DNA of 64,000 nt, from positions 9,734,001 through 9,798,000 of the forward strand of contig JAWNGF010000001.1 in the NCBI GenBank assembly GCA_037039685.1, given 5' to 3'. Every line of letters starts with the position of its first letter. Positions within the stretch are counted from its first letter, which is position 1. Below the pieces are notes generated by a model. The model did no database searches. It saw nothing but the letters and a program-made list of their open reading frames with translations, and was not told the origin of the DNA. This stretch comes from Ceratobasidium sp. AG-K. Lineage: Eukaryota; Basidiomycota; Agaricomycetes; Cantharellales; Ceratobasidiaceae. A program made the position numbers and the translations under genes. Shown here one piece after another: positions 47,960 to 58,927 of this stretch.

Positions 47960-49133
47960 GGGACTTTTATTTTTTTAGAATCTCGTTTGCCTTTCACGTT
48001 ATGAAGCCTAGTACCAGTTATATTAGTTGTACGATTATTGTAGTCTATATTAGGATCATGTATTTTCTTGGTTGTGTTGTGTTGGTAACCCATCACATGA
48101 CCTTTACATTTGTCACCCCTCACCTTGTGGTTGTGAAATGAAAGGAATGGTCTCGACTTCCAGGCCCGGCATGAGTTCCTACAGCGATTGTCGATGGTAG
48201 TTCAGGAAGCACTGAAACTACATGAAACGTACAATTACTCAACGAGCTTCCGAGTCCGTGAAAACAAAGATTACGCAGCAATCGGTGAACTATGTCCGAT
48301 GGGATAAAGATTGGCCGAGGCAACTACGGAGAGATGTTAGGAGAATAGAATCGTATTGCATTTAGCCGAAACCATGTGGATGCCAAGGGCGAGCTAGCCT
48401 GTTCTTGCCCTATCGGCTGTTCGGTGCACGTGGGAGCCGAGTTGAATGCTCTACTGGGTATAGTACGTCAATCATCTCCTGTGATACGATCAATGTACGG
48501 AGTGAGTCATAGCCTTAAACGGTCAAGCACATAGAGGCGGATCAACCCGGATCGCATCACTTCACGGGACCGTAGATCAAGCTCTATCGCGCCACAGATG
48601 GCTCTACAGCGAAGCAGGCTCGGATGGACTGTGATGTATGCCCCTTGTTTTCTGTGATTGTATGCGCGTGAAACGGTGATATTTTCGTGCGGGAAACCCA
48701 ATAGTAGCTCAACGTAAAAATTAAGCGTGGTGTTCCTTTCCTTGATCTGTGATTCGACTCGTGGATAACTAACCGTATTGTAATCAAGGAAGCTTTCGTG
48801 CCTCGTCTCGATGCTTCTGCTCCCCTTTTCACTCACTGACGTTCCCAATCATAGTATCCACTAACAGCACTCCACCCCAGGCAGGACGTATATGGTTACG
48901 CCGTGTTGTGTCCTTCTGATCTCCTGCGCTCTCTGGGGTCACGCGATCGCAACTGAATGTCGATGGTTCCTGCTGACCCACCGACCAGTACGCTTCTGGG
49001 CCAGCATCTTTCAATGAAGGTGGCAAAGCAGATCTTTGCGTGCATCGTGTTTTAGAGGTTTGGTTCTGCAATTGCACTCGATCTGGTGCTTATCGCTGAA
49101 TGTGTTGAAATTAAAAGGCGGTACATTTTCTTG
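47960..49133. other. Intergenic region between convergent TF13 and STE3-like gene
   Basis: 1.17 kb. I scanned both strands for short ORFs ending in a CaaX motif, as expected for pheromone precursors beside a receptor, and found none that convinced. ORFs 48507-48848 and 48829-49077 (minus) have no domain. Confidence 0.4.
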
Positions 49134-50452
49134 CTAGTTTGCTATAGCCGTTACATTTTCCGACTCCGAAACTGGAGCAGCCTGAGGAGCACTCACGATC
49201 GGAAGAGGTACTGAAGCAGCATGTTGCGCGGTGCTGAAGAAATAACAGTCAGCTCGGGGAAGTTACTGGTGATATTTCGTCACGTACTTTATGGGTAACA
49301 CTGGGTGTCGCTTGGGTTGAAGACGAGAGATAAGATTCACCAGCTGAGCAAACGCCTTCTTACACCCCGTCGTCACTCCATTTCCAAGCCCAAAGAATCC
49401 AAAAAATACAACTGATGCCACTGGCACAAAGTACCATGTAGTCAATGACGATGTCCAGACATCGTCGGGGAGTGTGTCTCTTGGGAAGGTAGGAATATCC
49501 CACCAATCTGAATGAACGTTTTCCCAGGAATCCCATGGATTGAGCCCCTGTGATAAGTGCGTAGATATATTGCTGAGCGATATAACTGTGGAAAATGTCA
49601 TCTGAGTGAGTATGAATGTGACTAGCCGAATGTAACGATCGGGGGCAAGGCTTAGTCGTATTGGCTGCTGGGCATGCTGGGACTGGGTACGACGATGAAT
49701 CAGCCAACGCAGTGCAATACCTGGAGGGGGGGGGGGTTAGTAGCATCCTAAGTCTAAATACCGTGATGGTCACCTCCATAAACCGACGCTGCCAAAGAGA
49801 GCAGGAGTGAAGGGATAAAGAGGATAAACAATGCGGCAACTGATCGGAAAACAGCCTATCAGGAGGACATATCATTACCCAAACCAACGATCAAGAGCAA
49901 GGAAGGTACCGGGTAACATCCAAAGTCCTCGTAAATTAAAAAGCGGCGTGGCTGGACTATATAATCTGTGCGTCTTGACTCAGCCCTGAGTTCTTACACC
50001 GCAACTAATCGACTCACGTAGAGCCATCACGATGATAGGTAACACCCCACAGATTCCGACTTCGAGCTTCATGCGTTGGCGTTCGTTATTTCGATTTACG
50101 GTTACATGGTGAGGGGATGATAGCTGTGCGAGATAACGGGAGATACACATGATTGAAGCGGGAATACCGATGTTAGCACCAACTTCTAGTTTCGTGCCTA
50201 TATCCGAGTTAGTTCAAACGACTATCATATTGTGCGAGAGGTCATACTTATGTCGCACCATACTTGGTACCTTACGATAACGTTGCCTCCCCAAATAGTG
50301 GAATTGACACCGCGGATGATATTGCATAGAGCGAACCAGACCAGGACTAGAAGTGTGCTAACATTGTGTGTCCTCCAACGCCAGTGCCACGGGAACGGAA
50401 GGAGGACTAGCACAGCACTAACGAAGCTAACGACGGGAAGCTGGAGGCTCAT
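49134..50452 (-). CDS. STE3-type pheromone receptor (seven-transmembrane GPCR)
   Basis: Class D GPCR that binds lipopeptide pheromone at the plasma membrane and signals through a G protein and MAP kinases. Exons 50452-50248, 50197-50018, 49965-49910, 49855-49774, 49720-49288, 49233-49134 give 351 residues, phases all matching. Seen: PVVSFVSAVLVLLPFPWHWR (TM1), NVSTLLVLVWFALCNIIRGV (TM2), WCDISTKLEVGANIGIPAS (TM3 start), GVLPIIVMALHYIVQ (TM4), YEDFGCYP, RSVAALFILFIPSLLLSLAA (TM5), the loop GIALRWLIHRRTQSQHAQQP, RYIRLVTFILTQMTFS (TM6), and WYFVPVASVVFFGFFGLG (TM7) with a short tail. An in-frame ATG at 50497 would add 15 residues. Lies between TF13 and an unidentified membrane-protein gene. May be a mating (B locus) receptor or a non-mating paralogue. 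Confidence 0.9.
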
Positions 50453-51028
50453 GATGGGTGCGCCTTGAGAAAAAAGAAATATATAAGAAGTACTCATTCT
50501 CTTATCTATTTTGATTGGCGCCCCCGAGCTGCAACGAACCCTCTCAAAAGCGATCGATCATCTTGAATATCAGAATCGCTAGATGGGTTGGCCCAGATGT
50601 AGCTGCGCTCCGCACCTCGAACTGATTCCACTTGGGTCTCATTATCCAAATGTGAGAGGCTGAGTGAACCTTACCATCCGAAGTCAAGTTTATGTTTGTT
50701 TAACTACACGCACCGGGAACTTCAATATTTGAATATGACCAACGGCTAGGCAAGCAGCATGGCACACGAAAGTGAGCTAGTATCGAGGAATGTGTGATTT
50801 AGATCTGCTGTAACGGTAACACTTGCTACATACAAAGTCGACCCACCACTCGATACGATACAGGGATGTTCCTTGCAGAAGGATAATCTTCGGGTCTTTT
50901 CAACCATTGAGAGGCTAAGACGGACTCTGTGAATCGATTAGCTGTAGAAATATTGATATTCAAGCCTGTGAGGCGGATCCTCCCGGCAATTATTGAACTA
51001 TATGCATGATTTAATCTTCTCTGTGCGG
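50453..51028. other. Intergenic region upstream of the STE3-like gene
   Basis: 576 bp. Promoter side of the receptor gene. No pheromone-like ORF, tRNA or repeat recognised. Confidence 0.4.
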
Positions 51029-52905
51029 CTTAATTTGCGAGCACTTGGCGTAATATTTTACGGATTGGAAGCTCATTCAGAGGCTCAAAAATCAATAGAA
51101 ACAAGGTAATGAAGAGTTGTGAACAGATGCACAGCGAGACGACAATCAAACCGGTGTTGTTTGGCCGAATATATTGTCTATTTCCTCTTGATCTGGTAAG
51201 GGCCCTGACCCCTTGGTGCCGACCCTCAAGTCCAGGGTGACACACCCGGTCAACAACAAAACAAAGACCATGAGGCCCCCGTATTCGAAGGCCGACGAGG
51301 TAAACATAACTACAAGTTCCTCTTTAGCGACAAACGGCGTGCAGAATGGAAACCAACTTACACACCCCGGCAGCGCATCCGAGAAGACACCACGCCAAAG
51401 TCGCGCGCCAAGCCGCTTCAAAAAGGACGCCGAAGGGACGCCTGGGGCAGATACCTCGTTAGCAGCTCGGATTAAATGCCGAAACCAATACTGACGGAGG
51501 TAACGGCCCAGAACTAGACTCGTCTGTGTCAGAGAACCGGGTTGAGAGGCTCGCAATTAGCTTATTCATTTCCACCTCTAAGGAGGTCATGTAGCCGTGA
51601 AGTAGCCCAATTGGGAGTGGTGCGTCTAATACTGCATGGAGAGCAAATACCGCTCCTATGACCTGGCTACTGAGATGGCAAGTATTTTCCAAGCGATCAT
51701 CCCAGCGAACGGGGCACCCTGCTAGATAAAGAATTTGTTGATGCACTACGGTGAGCACCGCGACATAGGACAAGAAGAAGAACATCACAAATGGCAGATA
51801 CCACCGCAGCAGTCCAGTCCACACAGGTTGGGCTAGGGCTGATGCAGGTACCATCTGATCTGTTGTAGTGCCGAGGAAGCATGCAAATGCAGAGGGGTAA
51901 CAGCGCTGTAACAGGATGAGCGAGGAGCGAGTCATGAAGTAGCAGTTGGTTGTTGTAAGATGGCTGGAAGCCGTCAAGCTCAGGGCAATAATATGCTCAT
52001 AGGTACGTACTAGTTTGGCATTTCAAGAAGAATCGATTCCAGTAGCCTGGAGACACCTTCTATCTTTGGCTGTATGCCGTTTATCTCCCCTGAGTTAACG
52101 TGGTGAGAGACTTGAGTCTCACTTGTGCGCAGACTTTCCCAGGTAGCCAGCGTGGCTACCGGGCGCGAGCCCCATCTCCCGTCTGCAGCGAGCCATGGCG
52201 CATCTACCGAGTGTATACTGATGAGAGGGTCCCGGATCTGGTACAGCTTGACCCCCTGGATAGCAGCATTGGCAGTTTTGTGGTGTACTCTTCGCGAGTG
52301 AGCCGGAGGCAATGACATCGCCTTGCCGAGTCGGTCGATGCGTGTCACAAACCGATCGTTGTTCGATATTGTAAAAAAGACGAGCAGGTACTCGTGCAAA
52401 AAGGGCGGACGACTCGACTTTCGGGCCTGGATATAGGTGATGTGTGCGCGCCCCAAAACGGCATCGACTCGAGCATGACTGGATTAAGGAGATGGCTCAA
52501 TTTTCACGAAAAAGACTTGGGGACACAGGCTACCCACCTGCAAAATGTGATGATGTCTACGTTCCAAGTCGGGTTGGCTAGAAAGTGTCTACTCAATTAG
52601 TTGAGGACAATTGGAACGCCGCAATCGTGAGAGACGCACCCGTGCTGGGTTGCGACATTCCCTGTATCACTGAACCTTTAGTAGCGGGTTATTCAGAGGT
52701 TTGGTACAAGGGTAGAGACATCTCTCATACCTGGTAATGGTTCAGGCAAACCTTGCTCGCTGATAGTGACCTCTTCATGCCTCGATGGAGTTAAGGGGTC
52801 GCCCCTACTATTGTTGAGGTCCGAAGCTGGGAAACCCGCCAACTCAATATCTCCATACACCAAGGGCCTTGGAGTTGAAATGATGCAGGGAGGGTTATGT
52901 GACAT
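51029..52905 (-). CDS. Unidentified multi-exon gene, probable membrane protein
   Basis: I do not recognise the family. The best start is MSHNPPCIISTPRPLVYGD at 52905, whose exon ends at 52731 with GTATGA. A later block running from FLHEYLLVFFTISNNDRFVT through SRLLESILLEMPN (52450-52015) splices by GTACGT and an AG near 51965 into HLTTTNCYFMTRSSLILLQR with correct phase. Hydrophobic segments: LLRWYLPFVMFFFLSYVAVL, QVIGAVFALHAVLD and YGGLMVFVLLLTGCVTLDL. Between 51540 and 51480 the coding signal changes frame (to YLRQYWFRHLIRAANE), by an unplaced intron or an indel. The end is DNIFGQTTPV with a stop near 51146, or further left. Exon structure is therefore incomplete. Upstream G13 tract at 52951. 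Confidence 0.45.
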
Positions 52906-54293
52906 GGTCTGAAATCGTGCACTGTACGATGGTTCGGGTGAGGCTAGGGAGGGGGGGGGGGGGAGGTTGTGTATCTACGAAAATGGGCAGAACGTAGTTA
53001 TGGCGTACTGTGACTTACTTGTTCGAGCCGGCAGTTTGAGTATATCACACCTGTGCTTCGTCCAATTGAGTAACCTACTGTAGCTCTGCATCTTACGCCG
53101 TACCCCTGGCACAAGCTAGGGGTATATAGTACACTTCCGTGATGTGCACCCTCGCGATTTGCGCGTCTTCTCGAGATCCTAGTGCAAAGCCCTCAGGGAC
53201 TAATTCAAAACTGCTGCCAATTTGGAGGCCATCAACGAGCATATCGCGGAAGTGTACTGTAAATTTATGGGGTATACACGATTTGAAATACGCATGTGCA
53301 CATTGTGCAGCAGTATTGGTAATAACATAAAGTAGGGGATATCCATACACCGCTGCCCCCTTGACACCTGGCTTCCAGCTTGAGTGGTGTCCAGCCGATT
53401 TCCACGTATGACCGTGCCGGATTCCCAAAAATTGGTGCGCCCGGCTGTTTTCCAGCTGGTAGAGCTTGCAAGTGGGGCCCAAAAAATTACATAAAACGGT
53501 ACCACCGGCACAAATCGAACTGGTGGAGCTTTAGGGTGGTGGCTGAGTCATCGTGAGACGCGATTCTATACAAACCAAGTTACGATCCGCTAAACAATCC
53601 AGCCCAGCATGCGCAGATGCAGTACATATATGCGTGGGTCTATATGAGCTACCCCACCCCTGATTTGAACTAACACCTGCAACCAGTGTATGAATTAGTC
53701 TCCGCTTGGGATCGGGGTGATACTCGCAATCTCAGAAGAGGACTTTGTGCCCAAGACTACTCTGAGGAAGCTCTCGCGGTTCAAGATGAGGGAGACGTAT
53801 CTGGCCAGAAAGTTCCATGAGATCGAGAGGGCACAGCTGCAAATCTTGACTGCACAAGGGGTGAAGCTGTTGGGAAACGCTTGTTAGCTTAGCTGTATCC
53901 CCCCCCCCCCCCCTAAATCGTTACCAGAGGCATTTAGCTAGAACGCATATTATGCTCGGTCACCACCTAACTGCAATCCGGAAACATGAAAGTGGGTACA
54001 AGGGCACAATTATGTCTTGTATGGAGAACTCCCGATTATTCAAGTTGGACGCGATGAGTGCTGCCTGGTGGTTGTTCGACTGGAATAATGTGGAGCTGAA
54101 AGTGGGCTCGGCTCCGTGGCCTAAATTAGGCTGGCATGACCGTATATACTCGTATAATAATGATAAAATTTGCCAACAAAGCCGAAGCATATCTCCATGC
54201 GAGGTCTATCTGAAATACAACAACTCACGTCCCTCCAAGTAAAAACAATCTAGTACTTCGCTTAACAAAGCCGCTTGAGCGACAAGTCAGAAT
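52906..54293. other. Intergenic region with homopolymer tracts and possible coding remnants
   Basis: 1.39 kb. Contains G13 at 52951-52963 and C15 at 53899-53913. An open stretch 53711-53887 (plus) reads like coding sequence (EEDFVPKTTLRKLSRFKMRE, then ARKFHEIERAQLQIL) but has no start codon or splice partner that I could place, so it may be a gene remnant. ORFs 53093-53511 (minus) and 53952-54242 (plus) have no recognised motif. Confidence 0.4.
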
Positions 54294-56610
54294 CTATGTT
54301 CTTGTAGCCTTTGTGAGCCCAATCTTCATATCGCTCCACACTGCCGGTCTCGACTCGCCGTCCGCTCGTAGCCAAATATATTCCAGCAATAAAACAGCGT
54401 CGCTTCCCCGAGTCCCAGGGTATCTAAACCGTTCGCTATTAATCATTCGACGTCGGATCACTTGGCGATCTTCCTCTCTACGTGCAGCGACGCCTGCCTG
54501 GAGAACTGTATCAGTGGCTGAAAAGGATCTAGTCCAAAACAGGGACTTACTATCATAAATGTGAGTATGAGAAACGCGTCGGGTACATGACCGGGTTTCG
54601 TCCCATCCAGCAGCTTCATAAACCTCCCAAGCGCTCTTTTTACGCTGGCATCATCCGCATTTAACCCACATAGACCCTGCCAAACCTTTCCAGTCTAGTG
54701 CTAGCGGGCTATCCGGACGGAACTCACCATGTACAAGTACAGATAAGCGACCTGCCTCCAGCATTCTTGCACCATCAAGCGCGCAACGGTCAAAAACGAG
54801 TCGCTGGAAACACTTGGAATAGGCACAAAGCTCTTTAACAGTTGTTCCATCTCGGCAATAGACTGGGCGTTCCGAATCCCTTGTTCCCGCAATACGTTGA
54901 TTCGAGCGAATACGATTACGATCAGACTGGGGATGCCATGGAGCCACTGGAGTCCTATGTCGTTTTGAGGATAGGTGACTTGCGAGGTAAAACTTATGTT
55001 CGCGTCGTAGGAGGTGTCGTATTGAAAGAACATGGATCGGTCGGTAGCTACGGTTGCAAATATGTCTACGATGGCGTAGTGGCGGAGACTGATGACTGGC
55101 TGTAGGAGGAGGTATTGCAAGCGGATGGATTGGTTGGGCGGGTCGGGGCATAGTCGTCTAAACAGAGGTGTGGCGGTCCACATTAGCTGGAACGCATGGA
55201 GAATAAACCCCGTTGTATAGTGGATGGCAACAACCTAAATCCTTCAGCGTCTACTTCCAAACAACCGATTTCCAACTAACCTCCATGGTATCATCCAACA
55301 CCTGTACCGCTCCAGCCACCTCCCAGCCCAGAAGATCTGACTTCTTCCCGACACACGCAATCGCTTGTAGGACTCGATCTTGCAGTTTCGATACGATATG
55401 CTCGTAACTCCACGACTCTCCCCACACCTCCTCCCAATCGGTGCTTTTCGCCAATGCGCGTACGACGCTGGCAAGGTTGGTTATCGTCCATCGAGAGTCA
55501 TCCGAGTTGTTGAAGTGCTTGAGAACCAAATCCCTTGTTCCTCGCGCGGCTTTACGAGGTTCAAACGCGGTTCGAGTTATCCAGCATGCATCTGGCAACA
55601 AGGTGATGAAATCGGGTCGAGATACAATAAATGATAGCGACTTACAGCTCTCGAGAACAAACGGCAAAGTATTGCTTTCTGCGCCAATGTCAAGTGCGAG
55701 GGTGCTGCAAATAATTTGCTTAACAGCTTCATCTTCATCTTCATCGTCCACCTGGGGATCGTCCGTCGGCTGCGACCAAGGCCACGGAGAGGCAAGCAAT
55801 GCCGAAGGTTGGCGGTTGGTCGGGGCAGGTAGGGGCAGCGGAACAGATTTTTCGACGGGCTCCGACAGACTAAGCAAAGCCTCAAAGAGACTCGCCTGAC
55901 CAGAGGTCATCTGAGGAGGAGGGCAGCTGAGGTTGGCAGGAGTGGATGTATACTGAGGCTGGAAGAGATTGAGGGACGACGTCTCAGGAGGAGATGAGGG
56001 TGGGACATGCTGAGATAGGGGAAAGTATTGCTGATATAATTCTTGCTGGTGATGCCCGCTAGTGTCGGGTGGGTCATACTGAAGATGCGCTGGATCCATG
56101 CTCCATAGTGCAGAAAACGTGTCTCCAGAAATATAGTCTCCATAATGAGCGGAATCGATCAAGAATGGAGAGCCGAACAAATCAGGCGAGATATCCGTGT
56201 TATTTATGCCAAGAGATCCGGATTCCGTAGAAGAAGTCATCGGAGTCGCCCCTTGTTCGCGGGACGATAGAGACGATGGCCCAGGTTCGCCTGCTCCAGA
56301 TGTAGTCCTCGCATAGCGTGCTGAGTTGGGAATCTTGACTGGCACCGGAAGCGATTCAGGAGGGATAGAATACGCAGGTTGTGTCCACCGTTTGACTACC
56401 TTGCCTCCTGAAGGATCGTCAACATACGCATATCCTGGACATTGTAGACCAGCACGTTCGCAGCGCTGACAGTTTGGGTGTGTTTCATCACATTTCTTCC
56501 GCCTAAATCCAATCATGTCAGCATGCACGAGGAATGAAAATGTCATCGTTGGCGTACTTGGTTTTGCAAGTCAAGCAACCACTTCGGGAACGCGTCTGGG
56601 AGGGAGGCAT
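54294..56610 (-). CDS. Zn(II)2Cys6 transcription factor TF14
   Basis: Exons 56610-56558, 56502-55646, 55591-55281, 55234-54728, 54676-54551, 54497-54294 give 685 residues, all in frame. Start MPPSQTRSRSGCLTCKTK, then RKKCDETHPNCQRC, ERAGLQCPGYAY; six cysteines. The linker carries QMTSGQASLFEALLSLSEP, then DDEDEDEAVKQI before STLALDIGAESNTLPFVLE. Intron 2 happens to be readable, so a single ORF spans exons 2-3; the family exon lengths argue that it is spliced. Exon 3 is longest of the family (311 nt). Exon 4 has FRRLCPDPPNQSIRLQYLLL and QECWRQVAYLYLYM. The end differs (RPAVWSDMKIGLTKATRT). Separated from the main array by the receptor region; likely an early diverged copy. Confidence 0.87.
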
Positions 56611-57808
56611 TTCAGGTCGTTCTGCGTAGAATTCTAGAAAGCCAGGGCCCAAGTGGAGAGCCGTTATATATAAAGTTGAGCATTCCCCATACGATTGCGG
56701 TGCGTTGCAAGAGGATCACGTGGAGGGCTGGAGTGTCGTTTCACTGCCACAAATGGTTCTCGCGCGCGCTTCGACATGGTTTGGTTGCGGAGCCGGACTT
56801 GGCGGATGGGCGCTGATCGGATTGGCGGAGACCAAACGATGCTCCTGTCTATGTTTAGGCTTGGATTAATGAATGGCTGTGGCCAACAATGTAAAATGCT
56901 GTCCGAGTCCCCCCGAATTGAGTGAAGCGAATGATCGACGCCAGCGATCACGCTGCGCACGCGGGGGTTTACCGTATATTTATCTCGAGCCAAGCAAAGC
57001 TGTACACCTGTTTATAGGAAAATAATTGAGCTACTGCGCAATCAAGCGTATTGCTGCGCGCGGAGCCCGTCTCTTCATTGATGACCACTAGAGGAAGGTC
57101 ATAAGAGTCAGACCATCAAGGGGTGGGTGAATTACAGTATTGACGCTATACAACCTCCTGTTATCGTATTTCGACAATGCAACTTGGCTTAGTTCTATGG
57201 AGATGAAAAACTGTATGCGTGGCGGTTCAATAGTCGCAAACCCGGGTTCCTTCTAAGAAACAATCGTCCACCCGGCCGCTGGGATGGTTTGAAAGGGCTT
57301 ACAACTAGCAGTATCCGCAAGTTACAGGCGCATCCCCTGTCAAGCGATTTCATTTTTTGGAACTAACCTGTGATCTGCAGTTTGGATGGTGCTAGCACTT
57401 GGGCGATGCCAACTTGATGGTTACTAGCAAGCTCCCTCGACGACGTCGACTCCATCTGAAACTTATGAATTACAAATTATAAATAGTGCGTGTTTCGACC
57501 TCGAACTTGTTATCGGTATCCTAACTACTCACCGCCGTACTTTGCAACGTTGGGCTGGGATACTGCATTGGATTGATTATCATGGTTCCGAACAGTCCGG
57601 CGGGAAGTTCGGTTACCTGAGTCATGACATGTAACGGCCATGCATGCCCGGCGCCAATGGAAGACCGCCCTGACGATCATGAGCGCGGAGATACACGGAT
57701 GGAACCACTGTTTTCGACCACCACGACACCACCTAGGCTCTTGCGACACTCCAACTGAGAATTATATATATTAGTAATTCTGTTTTATTCTAGGCCATAA
57801 ACATTAGG
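56611..57808. other. Intergenic region between TF14 and VPS20
   Basis: 1.2 kb holding two divergent promoters. Short ORFs (56664-56993, 57525-57749) show nothing recognisable. No repeat seen. Confidence 0.45.
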
Positions 57809-58737
57809 ATGGGTGGTAATCAATCGGTTCCCAAGATATCCGCCCAAGATAGGGCCATCGTAGAGTGAGCACCTTTCCATGTTTACCGAGCTTCAGACCC
57901 ATAATTACTCCTTCCCAGTCTCAAGAACCAAAGAGATGAACTCAAACGGTACCGGCGGCGAGTATGGATCCCCCACATTCTCTCACGAATGCGTCTGACG
58001 TCTCCACCAGATCCAGGGCATCCTGGACCGAGAACATGCAATCGCCAAAGAGGCACTCGCGAACGGAAATAAACGTGTGGCTCTACTTGCGCTAAGGAGG
58101 AGAAAGTACCAGGAGAGCACAATGCAAAAGACGGATGGCCAGCTAGAGACACTAGAAAACCTGGTAGGTTGTTTGCGCTCGCGTGGTGATTCATTGATTC
58201 ACTCGAAGCATAGGTATCTTCGATTGAGTTTGCACTTGTGGAGAAGGACATTTTGTTTGGTTTGCAGCAGGGCAACAAGGTTCTCAAAGATCTTCATGCC
58301 GAGATGAGCTTAGAGGACGTGGAGAAACTGATGGAGGAGACCGCCGAGGCTGTTGCCTACCAAAACGTACGCTCATACACAACTGACAAGCGTCGATGTT
58401 CATCCGGCTTTAGGAAATCGACGAAATGCTAACCAGTCGTATGACCGTGGACGAAGAAGAAGCAGTTCAGAAGGAACTCGAACAGTTGCAAGCTGAGGCT
58501 CTAGGCAACGTGGTAAGTTGGACGATTCACTCGGACATCAAGCAACAACTTATTTTGTCTCAGCCGATTCACGAACCTTCTCCACCCGAGCCGGTCAAAC
58601 TTCCTTCGGTACCCGCCCAGGAACCAACCGGTAAGAGTGCTCTTGTCTACAATATACAACTCCTAACCCCTGTTGTAGAGCCTGTGCGAGAGGAATCGGC
58701 TCAAGAACCCGAACGGCGGGTCGCCCTCCCTGCGTGA
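57809..58737 (+). CDS. VPS20: ESCRT-III subunit Vps20 (CHMP6 homologue)
   Basis: Nucleates ESCRT-III on endosomes, linking ESCRT-II to Snf7 during multivesicular-body sorting. Exons 57809-57864, 57919-57961, 58011-58163, 58214-58366, 58414-58512, 58564-58630, 58679-58737 give 209 residues in frame, a normal length. The N-terminus MGGNQSVPKISAQDRAI has the Gly2 expected for myristoylation. Then the basic helix LKNQRDELKRYRRR, the core DREHAIAKEALANGNKRVAL and RRRKYQESTMQKTDGQLETL, IEFALVEKDILFGLQQGN, and EIDEMLTSRMTVDEEEAVQK. The C-terminal tail is Pro/Glu-rich. Convergent with the PPIL2-like gene 190 bp downstream. Confidence 0.93.
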
Positions 58738-58927
58738 GACCAATTTACGTGGTCTTACGTTACCTACTCTCCCTGGATTGTATTTCTAGACATACCCAAC
58801 ATATTTCTAATTTAGGTTGTTTATACGCCTTTTATAGTCCTGGGATAAGAATGCTCGCGGATCGACAACAGCCTAGTGGTAAGATTATGGGATAGTCCTA
58901 CAAGTATAACGCAATACAAAGCATCCA

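Noticed and set aside
52394..52600. Plus-strand ORF ending CLLN as a CaaX pheromone precursor
   Set aside because: Asn is a poor final CaaX residue, the upstream peptide lacks maturation-site features, and the ORF is antisense to the better-supported membrane-protein gene.
55251..56546. 431-codon minus-strand ORF taken as a whole protein
   Set aside because: It runs through intron 2 of TF14 by chance; paralogue exon lengths show that the intron at 55645-55592 is real.
2987..56610. Array as a secondary-metabolite gene cluster
   Set aside because: No polyketide synthase, NRPS, terpene cyclase, P450 or tailoring enzyme is present; the genes are regulators only.
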